Positions 1 to 10,184 of a stretch of 64,000 nucleotides of DNA are shown one piece after another. Made by a program: the position numbers and the translations under genes. Under the pieces are notes generated by a model that was not told where the DNA came from, did not search any database, and saw only the letters and a program-made list of their open reading frames with translations. This stretch comes from Diphasiastrum complanatum. Lineage: Eukaryota > Streptophyta > Lycopodiopsida > Lycopodiales > Lycopodiaceae. Numbering within the stretch: the stretch's first letter is position 1; every line of letters starts with the position of its first letter. The stretch spans positions 19,969,003 through 20,033,002 of the forward strand of contig CM055111.1 in assembly GCA_029204225.1 (NCBI GenBank), given 5' to 3'.

Positions 1-805
1 CAACTACTGAGCAGCTATTTATACTAAGCAAATGTGGCAACGTCCGATTGTAGGACAACTAATCAGGTCATAGATCATAATGGCTAGTGGGCCATAGTGA
101 CTAAATATAAGTCTGAACTAAGCGCAACTACTGATGACTATAACCACAATAGAAATCTCTAATCAACTCTAAAGAAATGAGCTAGAATACTCAAGAGTGT
201 CCAAGCCCACAGGCTTGAGAGAGAACACTAACTATTCAATACTTGATTCATTATAATGTAGAAATATGAGCAGCTATTTATACTAAGCAAATGCAGCAAC
301 ATCCAATAGTAGGACAACTAATTAGGTCGTAGATCATAATGGCTAGTGGGCCGTAGTGAGTTGGCATCCATCTGGATCTTCCTGGAAATTTACTTGCTAT
401 AAAAATAGGGCAAGTCTGTAGTTTTAAAACAAATTGAACAATAAATTGTCTTTCAACTGACACGAAATTTGTCGTTGACTGCCAATCAAACGACACAAAA
501 TTTATTGATGATGACACTAATAGTTGGAGCCACCTGTGATCCATTTTTGAGTAATTATGTAGACTGTGTAAAAACATGAAGAAAGCTACAGGTCTGGATA
601 AAAATTGGACGAAGATTAAGAAGTCGATTAGTAGGAGAATAATCCAACACCTCATGCAACCTGGAATATCAGTTGCCCTCCTATTCTTGCATTATAGCAG
701 TCAAACACCATGCAAGTGCTCCCATGTACAATTATAGGTCTGGGCCCACATATGATTATAAACTACTTTACTGGTCAAGCTCGGAATGACGAGGCATAAC
801 TAATA
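1..805 (+). repeat. Dispersed repeat family Q, copy 1 (5' end outside window)
   Basis: This stretch reappears nearly unchanged at about 54915-55722, and its 3' part appears inverted at about 2787-3110. A weaker relative of the 440-650 part lies at 23340-23570. Within it a segment starting AAGTCTGAAC (109) restarts the same motif that is tandemly doubled at 54761 and 55018. A minus-strand reading frame of 125 codons (278-655) is also open in the 55-kb copy, but similarity is as high outside as inside it, so I do not call a gene. Likely part of an old retroelement or its LTR; identity unknown. Confidence 0.75.
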
Positions 806-1850
806 GGCATAGCCGTGCTAAAATTTTGCATGTACAAAGTTGTTTCTCTAATATATGATTACCTAGTGTATTTGCAGAGAAACCGGTTATTCAAAAGAGC
901 CCTAGTCATGAATGTTGTAGCAGCCGATTTCGAGAAAAGAACCGACAAGTTTATGAACAGTAGATAATGTTTGATAACAGAGAAAATATATCTACTGTAA
1001 GTAGGCATCAAAATCATTCACAGATTACACACCATAGACATAATGTCGCAACTTTTTTTTTTTGTTTACAACAACATTTTCAAGCACTGTTTGTTTTCCA
1101 AATCAGCACGTCGGTGCAAGAGAGGTATTCTGTCTTACGAGGAACTAGCTACTACTCATTCTATATCTGTTTGTGTGACAATGTGTGTCTGCTACTTTGT
1201 GACTATCACTGACGCATTAAAAAAAAAAACCCAGCACATCTCCCACGTTCATCCTGTTTATATAGGAATAGAGAGAAGGGAGTTTATGCTAATCATTTGA
1301 TTACAAGAAATTGTTTAAGCTCATTCTAACAATTTTTAATTGTGTGTTGTCGTTGTCGTCGTCCGTGGAGTCTGTTCTCCATGTTGGTACTTCGTTGATC
1401 TTGCATGGTACCTAGGTCATGAAGATCCGCCACTTTTGTAGCCATCTGTGAGTCGTATGTGACCATAATCATTTCCTTGCGGTGTCTCTGCGGTCGTGAA
1501 GGTTCTTCGGAGCCTGAGACCTTTGGCAAGCAACCGCAGATAGACCGTAGTAGGGGCTTATGTGGTGCTCAGGTGGTTCGTCTCTTCGAGAGGGGAGAAA
1601 TATTGTAAATCATTAGTGTGAACTTTGTGGTGGCCTTCAGTCAGCTTCCTTTGTGGACTGCTTTGTGTTTGTTTCATAGGTGACTGCAAGCTCCAACTTG
1701 GAGATGGCCTTTGGTTTACTTTGCATTGGACCATAGGCTAGACTCTTTTAAAGTTGTTTGCATTGTAGTTATGGTTATTGTCAGTTTCTGCCTACTGGTA
1801 GTTCCCATGTATTTCTGCAGGTTCATAAGCTAGCAATGCTTTGTGGGTAG
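806..1850. other. Intergenic, no gene recognised
   Basis: About 1 kb of AT-rich sequence with short open frames on both strands that match nothing I know. A TTTTTTTTTT run lies near 1051 and an A run near 1219. The segment after 1826 (AGCTAGCAATGCTTTG) resembles 32109-32150, another retroelement flank, so its right edge probably already belongs to copia debris. Confidence 0.5.
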
Positions 1851-1854
1851 AAAC

Positions 1855-2811
1855 TTCGTGTTTCTTCAAGTTCTGACCATGGTGGTTTGAAGGCAAAGAA
1901 ACAAGTTGGTGAGCTTTGTTCAATGTCAAAGTTAGAAATTTTGTCTTATTATAGATCTAGATGCATTTTCATTTAATACATTTGGATGTGCATTGTAAGA
2001 GTGCTTTAAGTAATGGAGGAGCACAGATGTTTGTGACTTGGATTGAACTTGCATTGGTGACTTTAGTAGATATTTTTTAACTTATCTTCTAAAGAGTGAG
2101 GATTTCTCTTGATGTCTTTCTCAAGTTCAATAACATTGTGGAGAGTCAATTCAACAATGAAAATCAAGTGCTTAAAGTTGGCAAATGAGACCTATCAACA
2201 AAGTTCAAAGATGTTTGTGTGGCACATGGGATCAAGAGGGAGCTTTCAAACTCAAAGGTTATACATAGTCTGAAAGAGAGGAAGATCAATCTTTTTGAAA
2301 GAGCCAAATCCATGAGGGTGAATGCAATCTTCATAAGTCTTCTGGGGTGAAGCTTTGATGTATGCTAAGTTTGTTTTTATTAGGTACTCAAATGAAGATT
2401 TATATGGTTGGTAAGAAGCCAAGTTTGGAGCATTTGAAGATCTTTGGTAGTACTTGCTATATCAACTCATCTTTTGGATTCTTGAAGGGAATATGTGTTG
2501 GCTATAGTGAAGTAATGAAAGCTTATAGGGTTTACATTCCTAAGTCAAAGAAAGTTCACATTTCTAAGGATGTTGTCTTTGAAGAGGAGATTGTGGAGAA
2601 GATTGATGTTGTTGATGTTGATCAATATAGCATTTCTGATGGTGATAGAGATGGTTCTTTGGATGGTGATGGTGGAGATGCATCTCCAAGTCAAGTTCTA
2701 AGAAGATCCTCAAGGGAAAGACAAAAGCCATCTAGGCTTCCATATGATGAGAAAGGCAAGCAAGTTGAAGGTACAAACTTTGCTTTACTATTACGTCCAT
2801 ATCCAGTATGA
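1855..2811 (+). pseudogene. Degraded Ty1/copia integrase to pre-RT fragment
   Basis: Plus-strand translation around 2195-2330 gives FKDVCVAHGIKRELSNSK followed by ERAKSMRVNAIF, the copia integrase stretch with the catalytic Glu region eroded. From 2362 a frame of 149 codons continues as LEHLKIFGSTCYINSS, GICVGYSEVMKAYRVYIP and VHISKDVVFEEE, the copia linker between integrase and reverse transcriptase. It ends with LPYDEKGKQVEGTNFALL, equivalent to the same place in the intact element at 10.2-13.9 kb. At about 2787 it runs into repeat Q on the opposite strand. The frame is broken before 2362, gag and RT are absent and there is no LTR. A dead fragment of the same copia family as 10164-13910. 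Confidence 0.8.
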
Positions 2812-3110
2812 GGGATTTAGAATAATTCCTTACATGGATGGCCAGTCACTCCAATGTATGTGGTTATTAGTTATGCCTTGTCATTTTGGGCTTGGCCAAT
2901 AAAGTAATTAATAATCATATGAGGGCCTAGACCTATAATTGGACATATGAGCACTTGCATGGTATTTGACTGCAAGGAGGTCAATTGCTTATTCAAGTTA
3001 CATGTGGATCCTAAGAGAAATATTCGCTCCTCTTGGGATAGAATATATACTAGTGGAAACTCGCCCATCTACCTATTGGATTTTTTTATCCATGAAGCTA
3101 GGAGCTCCTC
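2787..3110 (-). repeat. Dispersed repeat family Q, copy 2 (inverted)
   Basis: The reverse complement matches 600-805 and, beyond that, 55600-55800, including the stretch around AATTATAGGTCT and GGACGTAATAGTAA. It abuts the copia fragment at its left edge near 2787. More diverged than the copies at 1 and 54.9 kb. Confidence 0.7.
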
Positions 3111-3169
3111 CTCTCTTGCATTCGTTTAACATGGCATGGGGGTAGAAGTGATTAGGGTATTGACTAACC

Positions 3170-3330
3170 ATTTCTTGTTGGTTGGGTGATTTTTCTCCAC
3201 AGGTGTCCTTTTTGGTTGCATGCAACAGGATCTAGTCAGATCTTCACTAGGCAATCCTTACATTTACTCACATGCTTTGGTTCATCTTCTTGTGTAGATG
3301 AGGCTATGCAAGTGGATGTGGCTTTCATGG
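3170..3330 (+). pseudogene. Copia pre-RT fragment (family X)
   Basis: The plus strand encodes LTCFGSSSCVDEAMQVD, a copia motif just before reverse transcriptase (compare LTSFDEPTCVGEAIQKKEW in the intact element, minus strand of 10.2-13.9 kb). Nearly the same sequence lies inverted at 32430-32600. In both copies it follows the acceptor-like TTTTTCTCCACAG. At about 3330 homology to the 32-kb copy stops and the opposite-strand copia begins. A small truncated piece. Confidence 0.6.
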
Positions 3331-5009
3331 AAAATATGACATCTCTATTCATGATCACATTTGAAATAGAGAGTGTAAAGACACTAAAGGCCTCCTTGAT
3401 GGATGAGTATCCAATCATGATCCATGAGCTTGGATCATCCTTCCTTCATGTTTCCAAGGGAATATATGCAAAGCAAGCACTACCAAGTTCACTAAGGTGT
3501 TCAACCTTAGGCTTCATCTTGAATAAAACTTCATATGGTGCTATTCCTTCAAGAGCTCCAATACTCCTCAAAGCTTTGATCTTTAGTGAGAATTTCTTCT
3601 CAACATATGCTTTGAATAATAAGGAATAATCATACACCATAATACTTGAAGAGAGAAAATATGTGCATCTTGTGTGATCATCCTCCTTTGAATTATTGGA
3701 CATATAAGGAACATCAAGAGAGTTTGCACTCTCACTTGGATCCAATTTGTAGATGCCTTCAAATCTTGATCCATATGCAAGGATCTCACCATCCTTCTTA
3801 ATCACACAATTGTCAATATTGAAATTGACATCAAAGCCACTATCAAGAAGTTGGCCAACACTTAAGATGTTCTTTGTAAGCTTTGGGACAAAAAGAACAT
3901 TGTTGAGAAAGAGATCTTTAGAAGATGCAAGCTTCAAGGGAATAATCCCTACTCCTTCAATATTGCACTCATGCTTACTTGCAAAGTATATGGTCTTCTT
4001 GACTCCATCATAAAATAGATGAAAAAAAGTGCTTGGAGCCACACATATGTGAAGATGCTCCACTATCAATATACCATGAGTCATCCTTGTTAAAGGTGGA
4101 AGAGGAGAAGCTTGATGCCATAAGAGAGCATTCTCCATCACTTGCAATATAGTCTTCTTTCTCATTGGTGATGTTGGCTTGATTGAGTTGATTCTTCTTC
4201 TTGAAGCAATTGGTGGCATAATGGCCTTTCTTGCCACAATAAAAGCACTTGATCATCTTCTTCTTGAGATTTGAATTAGAAGCATGAGAGGTATCCTCCT
4301 CCTCTCCATCTTGGTCTTTAGCTTTGTCATTAGAGAAGTGACGGTGTTGCTTCTTACTCCTCTCTTTGTGCTTGGCAAATAGAACTTTGCCATCATCATG
4401 ATTGAGTGATAGCTTGTCCATCCTCAAGAGTTTGTACTCTTGTCTTGATTCTTCAGAAATAAGCACACTTTGAAGGGCCTCCAAACTTGGTAGCTCCTCC
4501 TTAATAGCATAGGATTGGACAAGGTTGTCATATTCATCTCTCAAGCCATTGAGAATGACTTGGACTAGCTCACTTTGATTGATTGAGTCACCAATACATG
4601 CAAGCTCCCTATGAATATCCTTGACTCTCAAAACATAATTAGATGCACTCTCATCACTCTTTTTACTATTTTGGCATATTTGATTTCTAAGAGTGAGGAG
4701 CCTAGAGGTGTTCTTAGCCTCATAGATGGACTTGAGACAATCCCAAGCTTCCTTGGATGTAGAACAATCACCAATCTCCCTCAATATCTCATTAGAGACA
4801 TTCATCTTAATGTAGTGGAGAGCCATCCTAGCTCTCTTCTTGTATTTTTGTACTTCTTGAAGGACTTGAGGCTCCTCCTCAATCCCAAGTACAATGTCCA
4901 TCACATCTTGGAGTATCAAGATGGACTCCATCCTCAACTTCCATATTGAATAATTGGAAGTAGACAATCTCTCACTTGGTTGCAACAAGTATGAACTCAT
5001 TGAAGTCAT
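3331..5009 (-). pseudogene. Ty1/copia gag-protease with integrase largely deleted
   Basis: Minus-strand ATG at 5007-5009 opens a 333-codon gag: SNYSIWKLRMESIL near the start, DUF4219/UBN2-type gag helices, zinc knuckle CFYCGKKGHYATNC (about residue 257) and protease active site DSGASSHM (about residue 317). A frameshift near 4010-4030 moves the protease tail and GAG-pre-integrase into another frame (NVLFVPKLTKNILSVGQLLD, GIYKLD). Then the frame jumps from FSLKIKALRS straight to IGALEGIAPYEVLFK, so the integrase core with its DDE residues is missing. It ends near 3331 against another copia piece, with RT and RNase H absent. Upstream are a leader (5010-5754), primer site and LTR in the right order. 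A non-autonomous, truncated element; its proteins cannot integrate or reverse transcribe. Confidence 0.88.
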
Positions 5010-5754
5010 GTAAAGTGGAGATAAATAAAAGTGATGAACAAAAAATGTTGCTTCTCTCTCACTATAGGATCCAATAATGGTGTGCTACCATCTCCTATGC
5101 AAGATCTTGCAACAAACTGTGAGATGATTCTCACTAGCTATCTCAATCTCTCCAAAACTAGATCTACTTCACATCAAATGATGGAGTATGGGCAAATTTA
5201 GGATCAAACACTCTTAGCACGTGTGAAATACACTAAGAAACCAAATTTGACTCAAATACAATGATATTGCATGAAACAAAATGGCTAAGATCTCAAAACA
5301 GTGCCTAGATCACATATAGATGAGATTGGTAAGCATTCAACTGTGATTTTGGATCAAACAAGCAATCTTTTGACCAAACCAAATGTGTCCACCCAGGTCT
5401 AGGGGCCCTACCTAACCCTCTTCAAAATCTTATAACTTTTGATTGGCTCAACCAAATGGAATGAAACTGATTGCATCAGAAACTAGACAAAAATAGCTTC
5501 AAAACAAGCTATCTAGCAAGATTTTTGGATCAAACATGAAAGAGAACTCCCAAACTGAAATTGGATGTTCCTCACACGTGTCTGAGCACCTGATTCCGTA
5601 CAGTACCAGGTCAAACCCAATCAATGTCCTTTTGATCTCTTTTGATCCAGAATTGAACAAGATAGCAAGGAAAATGGGCCTTGACAATTTCTAGCTCAAG
5701 ATTGATGAAAATTTTTCACTTAGATGGATCAAAATGCATGGTAACCTTAGGTAG
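5010..5754 (-). other. Untranslated leader of the 3.3-5.0 kb copia
   Basis: Lies between the primer-binding site and the gag ATG. AT-rich, no coding signal. Contains CACACGTG at 5573-5580 and another CACGTG near 5219, like the LTR palindromes described elsewhere in this window. Confidence 0.6.
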
Positions 5755-5766
5755 GCTCTGATACCA
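5755..5766 (-). promoter_or_regulatory. Primer-binding site, tRNA-iMet type
   Basis: The minus strand reads TGGTATCAGAGC, the standard plant copia primer site complementary to the 3' end of initiator Met tRNA. It touches the LTR at 5767 with no spacer and fixes the element's direction. Confidence 0.9.
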
Positions 5767-6531
5767 TGTTGAATTTCACACGTGTGGATTGTCCACTACA
5801 TGTACTTGTGATCTCCTAAGGTGTGTAGATGCACCAAGATCAAGACTAGATTGAGATTCAAGATCTATCTTTGATTCTATGGCAAAAACACACTACTACA
5901 TGCATTCAATCACTTCCAACTCTCACTCACAAGTGTGGGAAGTGTTCCAAAAGTATTCTAAGTAAAAACAAGCTGCTCTCCTCGGGTAGAGAGAGAAAAA
6001 CCATCATGAGCTCTCGGGTAGAGAGAGAAAGCTAGAAATTCAATGACACTCAAAATCCACTCAATCTCAAAATCAATTAGATCCAAAAGGAGGAGTACAA
6101 TGATACTAATAGATTCATGAGCTACCACTATGATTAACTATGATTGGATCACACTTTGCCACCTCTTAATCCTATTGGACCATTGATCCATGCACCTCTA
6201 AATTCTATTGGACTATATTCAAGCACACCTCAATTTTCTATTGGACCTCACAAGGTTCCACCTCTAAATCCTATTGGACCTCTTAAGCTTCATCAAACAA
6301 AAGCATGACACTTGTCTACACTCTAATTGGCACAAGTTTGGCTCTATTTTGGCTCAATATTGGCATTACAAGTGAAAATGGATAATTTGCCATCTATGCC
6401 AAATTTGACCCTATCAACATCCTACACCTAAATGCTTGACTATGAAATTCTATGAGACCCCTATATCAAACATTTTGATTTACTTTACAATTCTCCACAC
6501 GTGGGAACATCCTCCACACATGTGAGATTCA
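5767..6531 (-). repeat. 5' LTR of copia element (765 bp)
   Basis: Plus strand starts TGTTGAATTTCACACGTGTG and ends CACATGTGAGATTCA, giving TG...CA ends with partly inverted termini. The left boundary is fixed by the adjoining primer site. The palindrome CACACGTGTG lies at 5777-5786. No partner LTR is seen to the left because the element is cut at 3331. To the right it lies close to the EamA exon copy. Confidence 0.8.
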
Positions 6532-6584
6532 CTTACAAACTTCTATCATAAAAAATACCAAGCTAAATTTTTGCCAATTTCTCA

Positions 6585-7015
6585 CAGGTCCTCCCAAAAG
6601 TTCAAGACCGTTTGCAGATTTGTGTCGGAGAAGTGTAGAGAAAAGTGCACCCCAGACTGGAATAGTCATTAAATGAAAGTGGTGACGGATACATTCACAC
6701 CACGTAGAGCTCGTAATTCCAACTAGCTGCATAGTCCACCACAGACGAGACCATTGTAGATCAATAAAAACCATGGTAAATGTTGAGCTAGTGTTGTGGA
6801 ATCTAAGCCCCAATCACTAGAACTGGTGCATAGATTGCATATCTCCCAAAAAGCACTGAGGACAGTTAATATGGCTAACTGAACGACATTTAAACGCTTT
6901 GCATTCAATTCCGAGGACTTCTGCTCGAAATATTTGTAGAGCGGAAGTTAAAGAACAGGCGAAAACCCATGGGTTTCCACCTTGAGCGCGATATATACAC
7001 AAGCAACTTTTGATC
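6585..7015 (-). pseudogene. EamA transporter last-exon copy 1 (broken)
   Basis: Minus-strand translation gives GGNPWVFACSLTSALQIF, CNLCTSSSDWGLDSTTLAQH, LPWFLLIYNGLVCGGLCS and, in another frame, IPVWGALFSTLLRHKSANG. These are the second EamA domain of the transporter gene at 40-44 kb and match the copy at 53.6-54.1 kb. Frames are broken (around 6810 and 6720), upstream exons are missing and the end is lost near 6545, close to the copia LTR. At the site where the 43-kb gene has a stop this copy keeps Trp. Upstream flank is shared with the 54-kb copy, not with the parent gene. Confidence 0.85.
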
Positions 7016-7220
7016 AGTTCCTATATAGGGAAAAAAAAGAGTTTTCCTAGAATGAAATACACATAACTAGGAACTGTGCATGCACTAGGAAAAATGAAAG
7101 AGTTCCTAGGTTGACAATATAGTAAAACTTTTCCTATATAGGAAAATTTTGACCAAGAATTTCCTAGAATAAGTATTTTCCTATATCAAGAAAAGAATTA
7201 GTTTTCCTATATAGATAAAT
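7016..7220. promoter_or_regulatory. Palindrome-rich segment with CCTATATAGG boxes
   Basis: Upstream of the EamA exon copy lies a run of CCTAG/CCTATA and AGGAAA motifs in both orientations. CCTATATAGG occurs at 7020-7029 and 7133-7142, the latter inside an 18-bp perfect palindrome (7129-7146, TTTTCCTATATAGGAAAA). The sequence CC(A/T)6GG is the known MADS-domain CArG consensus. The counterpart at 54090-54310 keeps one such box (54100-54109) and a longer hairpin. Regulatory function is only inferred; it may equally be a hairpin-type repeat. Confidence 0.4.
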
Positions 7221-7228
7221 GTAGCCAA

Positions 7229-7237
7229 CTCTACTTG
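7229..7237 (+). repeat. Target-site duplication, left (CTCTACTTG)
   Basis: The 9-bp word CTCTACTTG sits here and again at 7749-7757. The uninterrupted homologous site at about 54347-54355 has it once, inside AGCCAACTCTACTTGTCCC. Confidence 0.92.
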
Positions 7238-7748
7238 GGATCCACATAATTGTAGCACCCTGGCGCGTCAGGGTGCGCCAGCCAGGGGCTGGCCAAAAAG
7301 GCACAGGTGGGCGTCGTGGCACCACGGGGCAGGCAGCGCCCAGGTGGCGCCGGGCAGGGGCACCGACACCAGGTGGGTGGCGTCGGGCAGGCAGTTGGGT
7401 GGCGCCGGGCAGGCCCAGGTGGCGCCAGACAGGCAGCGCCCAGCAGGCCGAGGTGGCGCCGGGCAGGCAGCGCCGAGGTGGCACCGGGCAGGGGCACCAG
7501 CGCCAGGTGGGTGGCGTCGGGCAGGCCCAGGTGGCACTGGGCTGCTTCACACCCACCTGCACACATGTGAATAAGCAGGTGGGTTCAGTTATATATAGGT
7601 ACAAGTTTATCTCAAAGATTTGCTTATGGTATAAACCCTGGTGCCCGACACGTGGCACCAAGGCAAGCAGTTTAAAAAATAAAAAATAAAAACCTCCCTG
7701 CCTGGCCCACCCTGACGCGTGCGTAGGGTACTAAAAATAAGAGGAGTT
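7238..7748 (+). mobile_element. GC-rich Mutator-like non-autonomous transposon (511 bp)
   Basis: The boundaries come from comparison with the empty site at 54.35 kb: exactly this segment is extra and is flanked by 9-bp duplications, the length typical of Mutator-like elements. Near its ends are imperfect inverted repeats: TAGCACCCT followed by CGCGTCAGGGTG at the left, against TAGTACCCT and CGCGTCAGGGTG in the reverse complement of the right end. The interior (about 7260-7560) is very GC-rich and built of degenerate units around GGTGGCGCCGGGCAGG, with a longer unit starting GGCACC at about 7359 and 7492. No transposase is encoded. All six frames are partly open because of base composition. 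A diverged relative lies in opposite orientation at about 52590-53130. Confidence 0.85.
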
Positions 7749-7757
7749 CTCTACTTG
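7749..7757 (+). repeat. Target-site duplication, right (CTCTACTTG)
   Basis: Second copy of the 9-bp word that flanks the GC-rich insertion. Confidence 0.92.
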
Positions 7758-8072
7758 TCCCAAAGCATTAAATACGTTAAATATGGTGTCAGTTGTTGTT
7801 TGACACACTTACGCAACGCAAATTCCCAACTTAAACTACTAAAAAGCTCGTAGGCAAACCAGAACCGAGATGAGAAGGAATAAACGATCTTGTATATAAT
7901 GACGTAGAGAGTGAGAGTGACCTAAAAGCAAATGGCGGGCCAAAGCATTGCATCTCGAAATGGCACAAATCATAGTCATGAGTTTATTCAAACAAAACTA
8001 AGAGATACAGTCAATATTCCTTGCAGCAGCTTATAATGTAGAACTGAAGAAAGCCATTCATCAGTTGGTTAG
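7758..8072. repeat. Shared flank of the EamA exon copies
   Basis: Continues the duplicated block after the insertion and matches about 54356-54753 closely (for example CCCAAAGCATTAAATACG and the end CAGCTTATAATGTAGAACTG). The 54-kb copy has extra bases near 54402-54440 and 54510-54550. No coding signal. Homology stops at about 8072, in the sequence GGTTAGACGCT. Confidence 0.8.
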
Positions 8073-8369
8073 ACGCTTGTTTCGAATTTCAAAAGTATCG
8101 GTGCAAGCAACATATGGCATTCTTCCTCCTCGTTTCTAAATTCTACATAACGATATGCAAAATTTGCACATATGGGACTCAATTGTTCCTAATAGAAGAC
8201 TGTCTTGAACTTAATACTTTCTCAGAACAACCTAGTTTTCCCAATTAGAATATTGGACTAGAATATATTGCATAAGATGCTACATGATAATTTGTCTCCA
8301 TGTCATTACAACAACTGTTAGGTACAACACGGCTGTTTTGATTAGGTTTGATACTCATCTTCACCTACT

Positions 8370-9530
8370 CTACTTCATGTTAAATGGAAATGTTGGAATC
8401 TATCTTTTGGTTTATGATGGTGGCATTGTTTTCACTAACTATAGTGAAGGGTCAAATTTGAGCATTGATGAGATCTTGTGGGATCTTAATCATGTGTTTG
8501 AGAGGGAGTATCTTCAGAGTTTCAGATCTGAAGATGTTCACATATGCAAGATCTTTGATGTCTTATTGGAAGATCAAGAGGTTGATCTTGGATTGCTTCA
8601 TCAACACCAAGAGACAAGTGGCAATTCGAAGCTAGTGAAAAGCATCAAAGAAGAGACAAATGGTCAAGGCATTTTGGATCTGTTTTTACAGGTTCTTGAA
8701 GGTTCAAGTAAGGTCTTTGGAGCTGCAAGGAAGTGTCTTCTTACTCTACCTTGTTTAATCTCATGTATGAACATTGTCATGTCAATGTGTTGGAATTGTC
8801 AAAATTCAATGAAACTAGTTCCACAGTTTTGCATCCTTTGGATCTTGGAGATGGAATAGTTATCATTGCTGGTTTGTATGATCAAGTACATGAATTTATT
8901 CAGATCTTGAAAGGTATTGAAGTGGTCAATATGTTTTCTTTTGAACAAAGTTCAAGATCTAGTATTCTAGTGTTGGCAAATTGGCAACTTGTTGACATTG
9001 TAGGATCAAGCGTTGTGTGCAAATCTTGTGGAGGTACTTCAAGTATTTCAAGTTCAGGTTTTGGTCATTCAAATGGAGTAGGGAACACATCTTTTTGGCA
9101 TTCATTCACTCAAAGGCTTTCATGGATTGAAGATCTACAAAGGCAAGGTGGTGATGGAAGTTCATTCATGGAGATACATGTTGCATTCACTATATGTATA
9201 GTGAAATGTGGAGGAGGCATGCAAACACTTGTTGATCACTTTCATTTACAACTTGTTTGCTGCTATTTTACAGAGAAACCAGAGATGGATACATGGAGGA
9301 ATTCATTAATTGAGATTCTATGTTCTTTTACATGTACCATTTTTATGATTCTATGTAAAATTGATGTAAGAAATAGTGAAGCATCCTATATGGACACTAT
9401 TATCTATATCAATTATGTTGTGTCCTATTTTGTACATATTAGGATCCTTGAGAAGAGATCTATTCTGATGATGGAGATCATTCTTAAGTTGGAACAAAGT
9501 AGTGTTGTAAAACTAGCAAGTTAAGTTGAA
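8370..9530 (+). pseudogene. Degraded copia 3' end (RT remnant to polypurine tract)
   Basis: The plus strand around 8390-8505 reads IYLLVYDGGIVFTNYSEGSN followed by SIDEILWDLNHVFE, an eroded copia reverse transcriptase around the YVDD box, here YDGG, so the catalytic Asp pair is lost. Downstream frames (8733-9524) carry no motif I recognise. The last 230 bp match 37607-37819, which also lead into an LTR. It ends with the purine run GAAGAGGGAG just before the LTR at 9538. Part of 8570-8660 also matches 32270-32400 inverted. The 5' portion of the element is missing. Confidence 0.65.
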
Positions 9531-9537
9531 GAGGGAG

Positions 9538-10184
9538 TGTGAAAATTGTCAACATTTCCTTGTCTAGTTTTAGGCCAAAATTGCTAAAAATGGCACATAG
9601 TTTAGGATCTGACTTTTCACACGTGTGAAATAGGTCTAGATATTTTTAGTAAGTGTATTTTTTCAGTATGAAGAAGTGTCAAACTTCAAGACCTTCGAAA
9701 TGAGTCCATTTTCATGTATTTTGGACATATATGCCAATTTTACCTATATAGGGCATATTTTAGGTAAGGAGGGTCTAGAGAGAGGAGAGAGAGTCATCTC
9801 TCTCAGCTATATATATCAAATAGGCCGTGGAGAAACAGGTTGGAGCAGATCCATTGTATTCATTTGCTTAATGAGAGATTTTTCTATTGGGTTCTCCTTC
9901 CATTGTTGGCATTGTGTAGTGATTGAGTTCAAGCTTTGTGTGTATGATCTTAGGTGCTTTCCAAAAGTGGTAGGCTGATGTATTATGGACTGTATAATGC
10001 TATTTTGGGCTGCACTTGATGTTTATGAAAGTTTCCATTTGTGTTAAATGCTTTTTGATCAAGTTCTTTGCATTCTAGGTAGCATAGAATGTGTTGTCAA
10101 TTCCTAGCTTATGTAGTTTGGAGTGCAAGCATTCAAGCCAATGATCTTGGAGTTTAGATCCACTTAGGATCTGTATTTTTCACA
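9538..10184 (+). repeat. 3' LTR of plus-strand copia (647 bp)
   Basis: Begins TGTGAAAATTGTC right after a polypurine tract and ends TATTTTTCACA, so the ends form the inverted pair TGTGAAAA/TTTTCACA. The start motif recurs at 37820 and 61714. The right end lies directly against the RNase H sequence of the minus-strand copia, which it cuts. Contains a perfect 16-bp palindrome at 9615-9630. Confidence 0.82.
9615..9630. promoter_or_regulatory. CACGTG palindrome in LTR
   Basis: TTTCACACGTGTGAAA is a perfect 16-bp palindrome with a G-box core (CACGTG), the known target class of plant bZIP and bHLH factors. Related sites occur at 5777-5786 (LTR) and 63269-63280 (leader) of other copia copies. Confidence 0.5.

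Noticed and set aside
278-655. 125-codon minus-strand frame conserved with 55187-55564
   Set aside because: Similarity is as strong outside the frame, codon positions change alike, and no motif is seen; it is explained by the young age of the duplicate.
3236-3418. Minus-strand frame continuing the copia gag element past 3331
   Set aside because: Up to about 3331 it fits copia (GYSSIKEAFSVF, NRDVIF), but beyond that the plus strand matches another copia piece and the minus-strand text is meaningless.
7164-7689. Overlapping reading frames on both strands rich in Pro, Gly, Ala, Arg
   Set aside because: Caused by the GC-rich minisatellite of the transposon; every frame is open, none has a motif, and they cross the element's ends.
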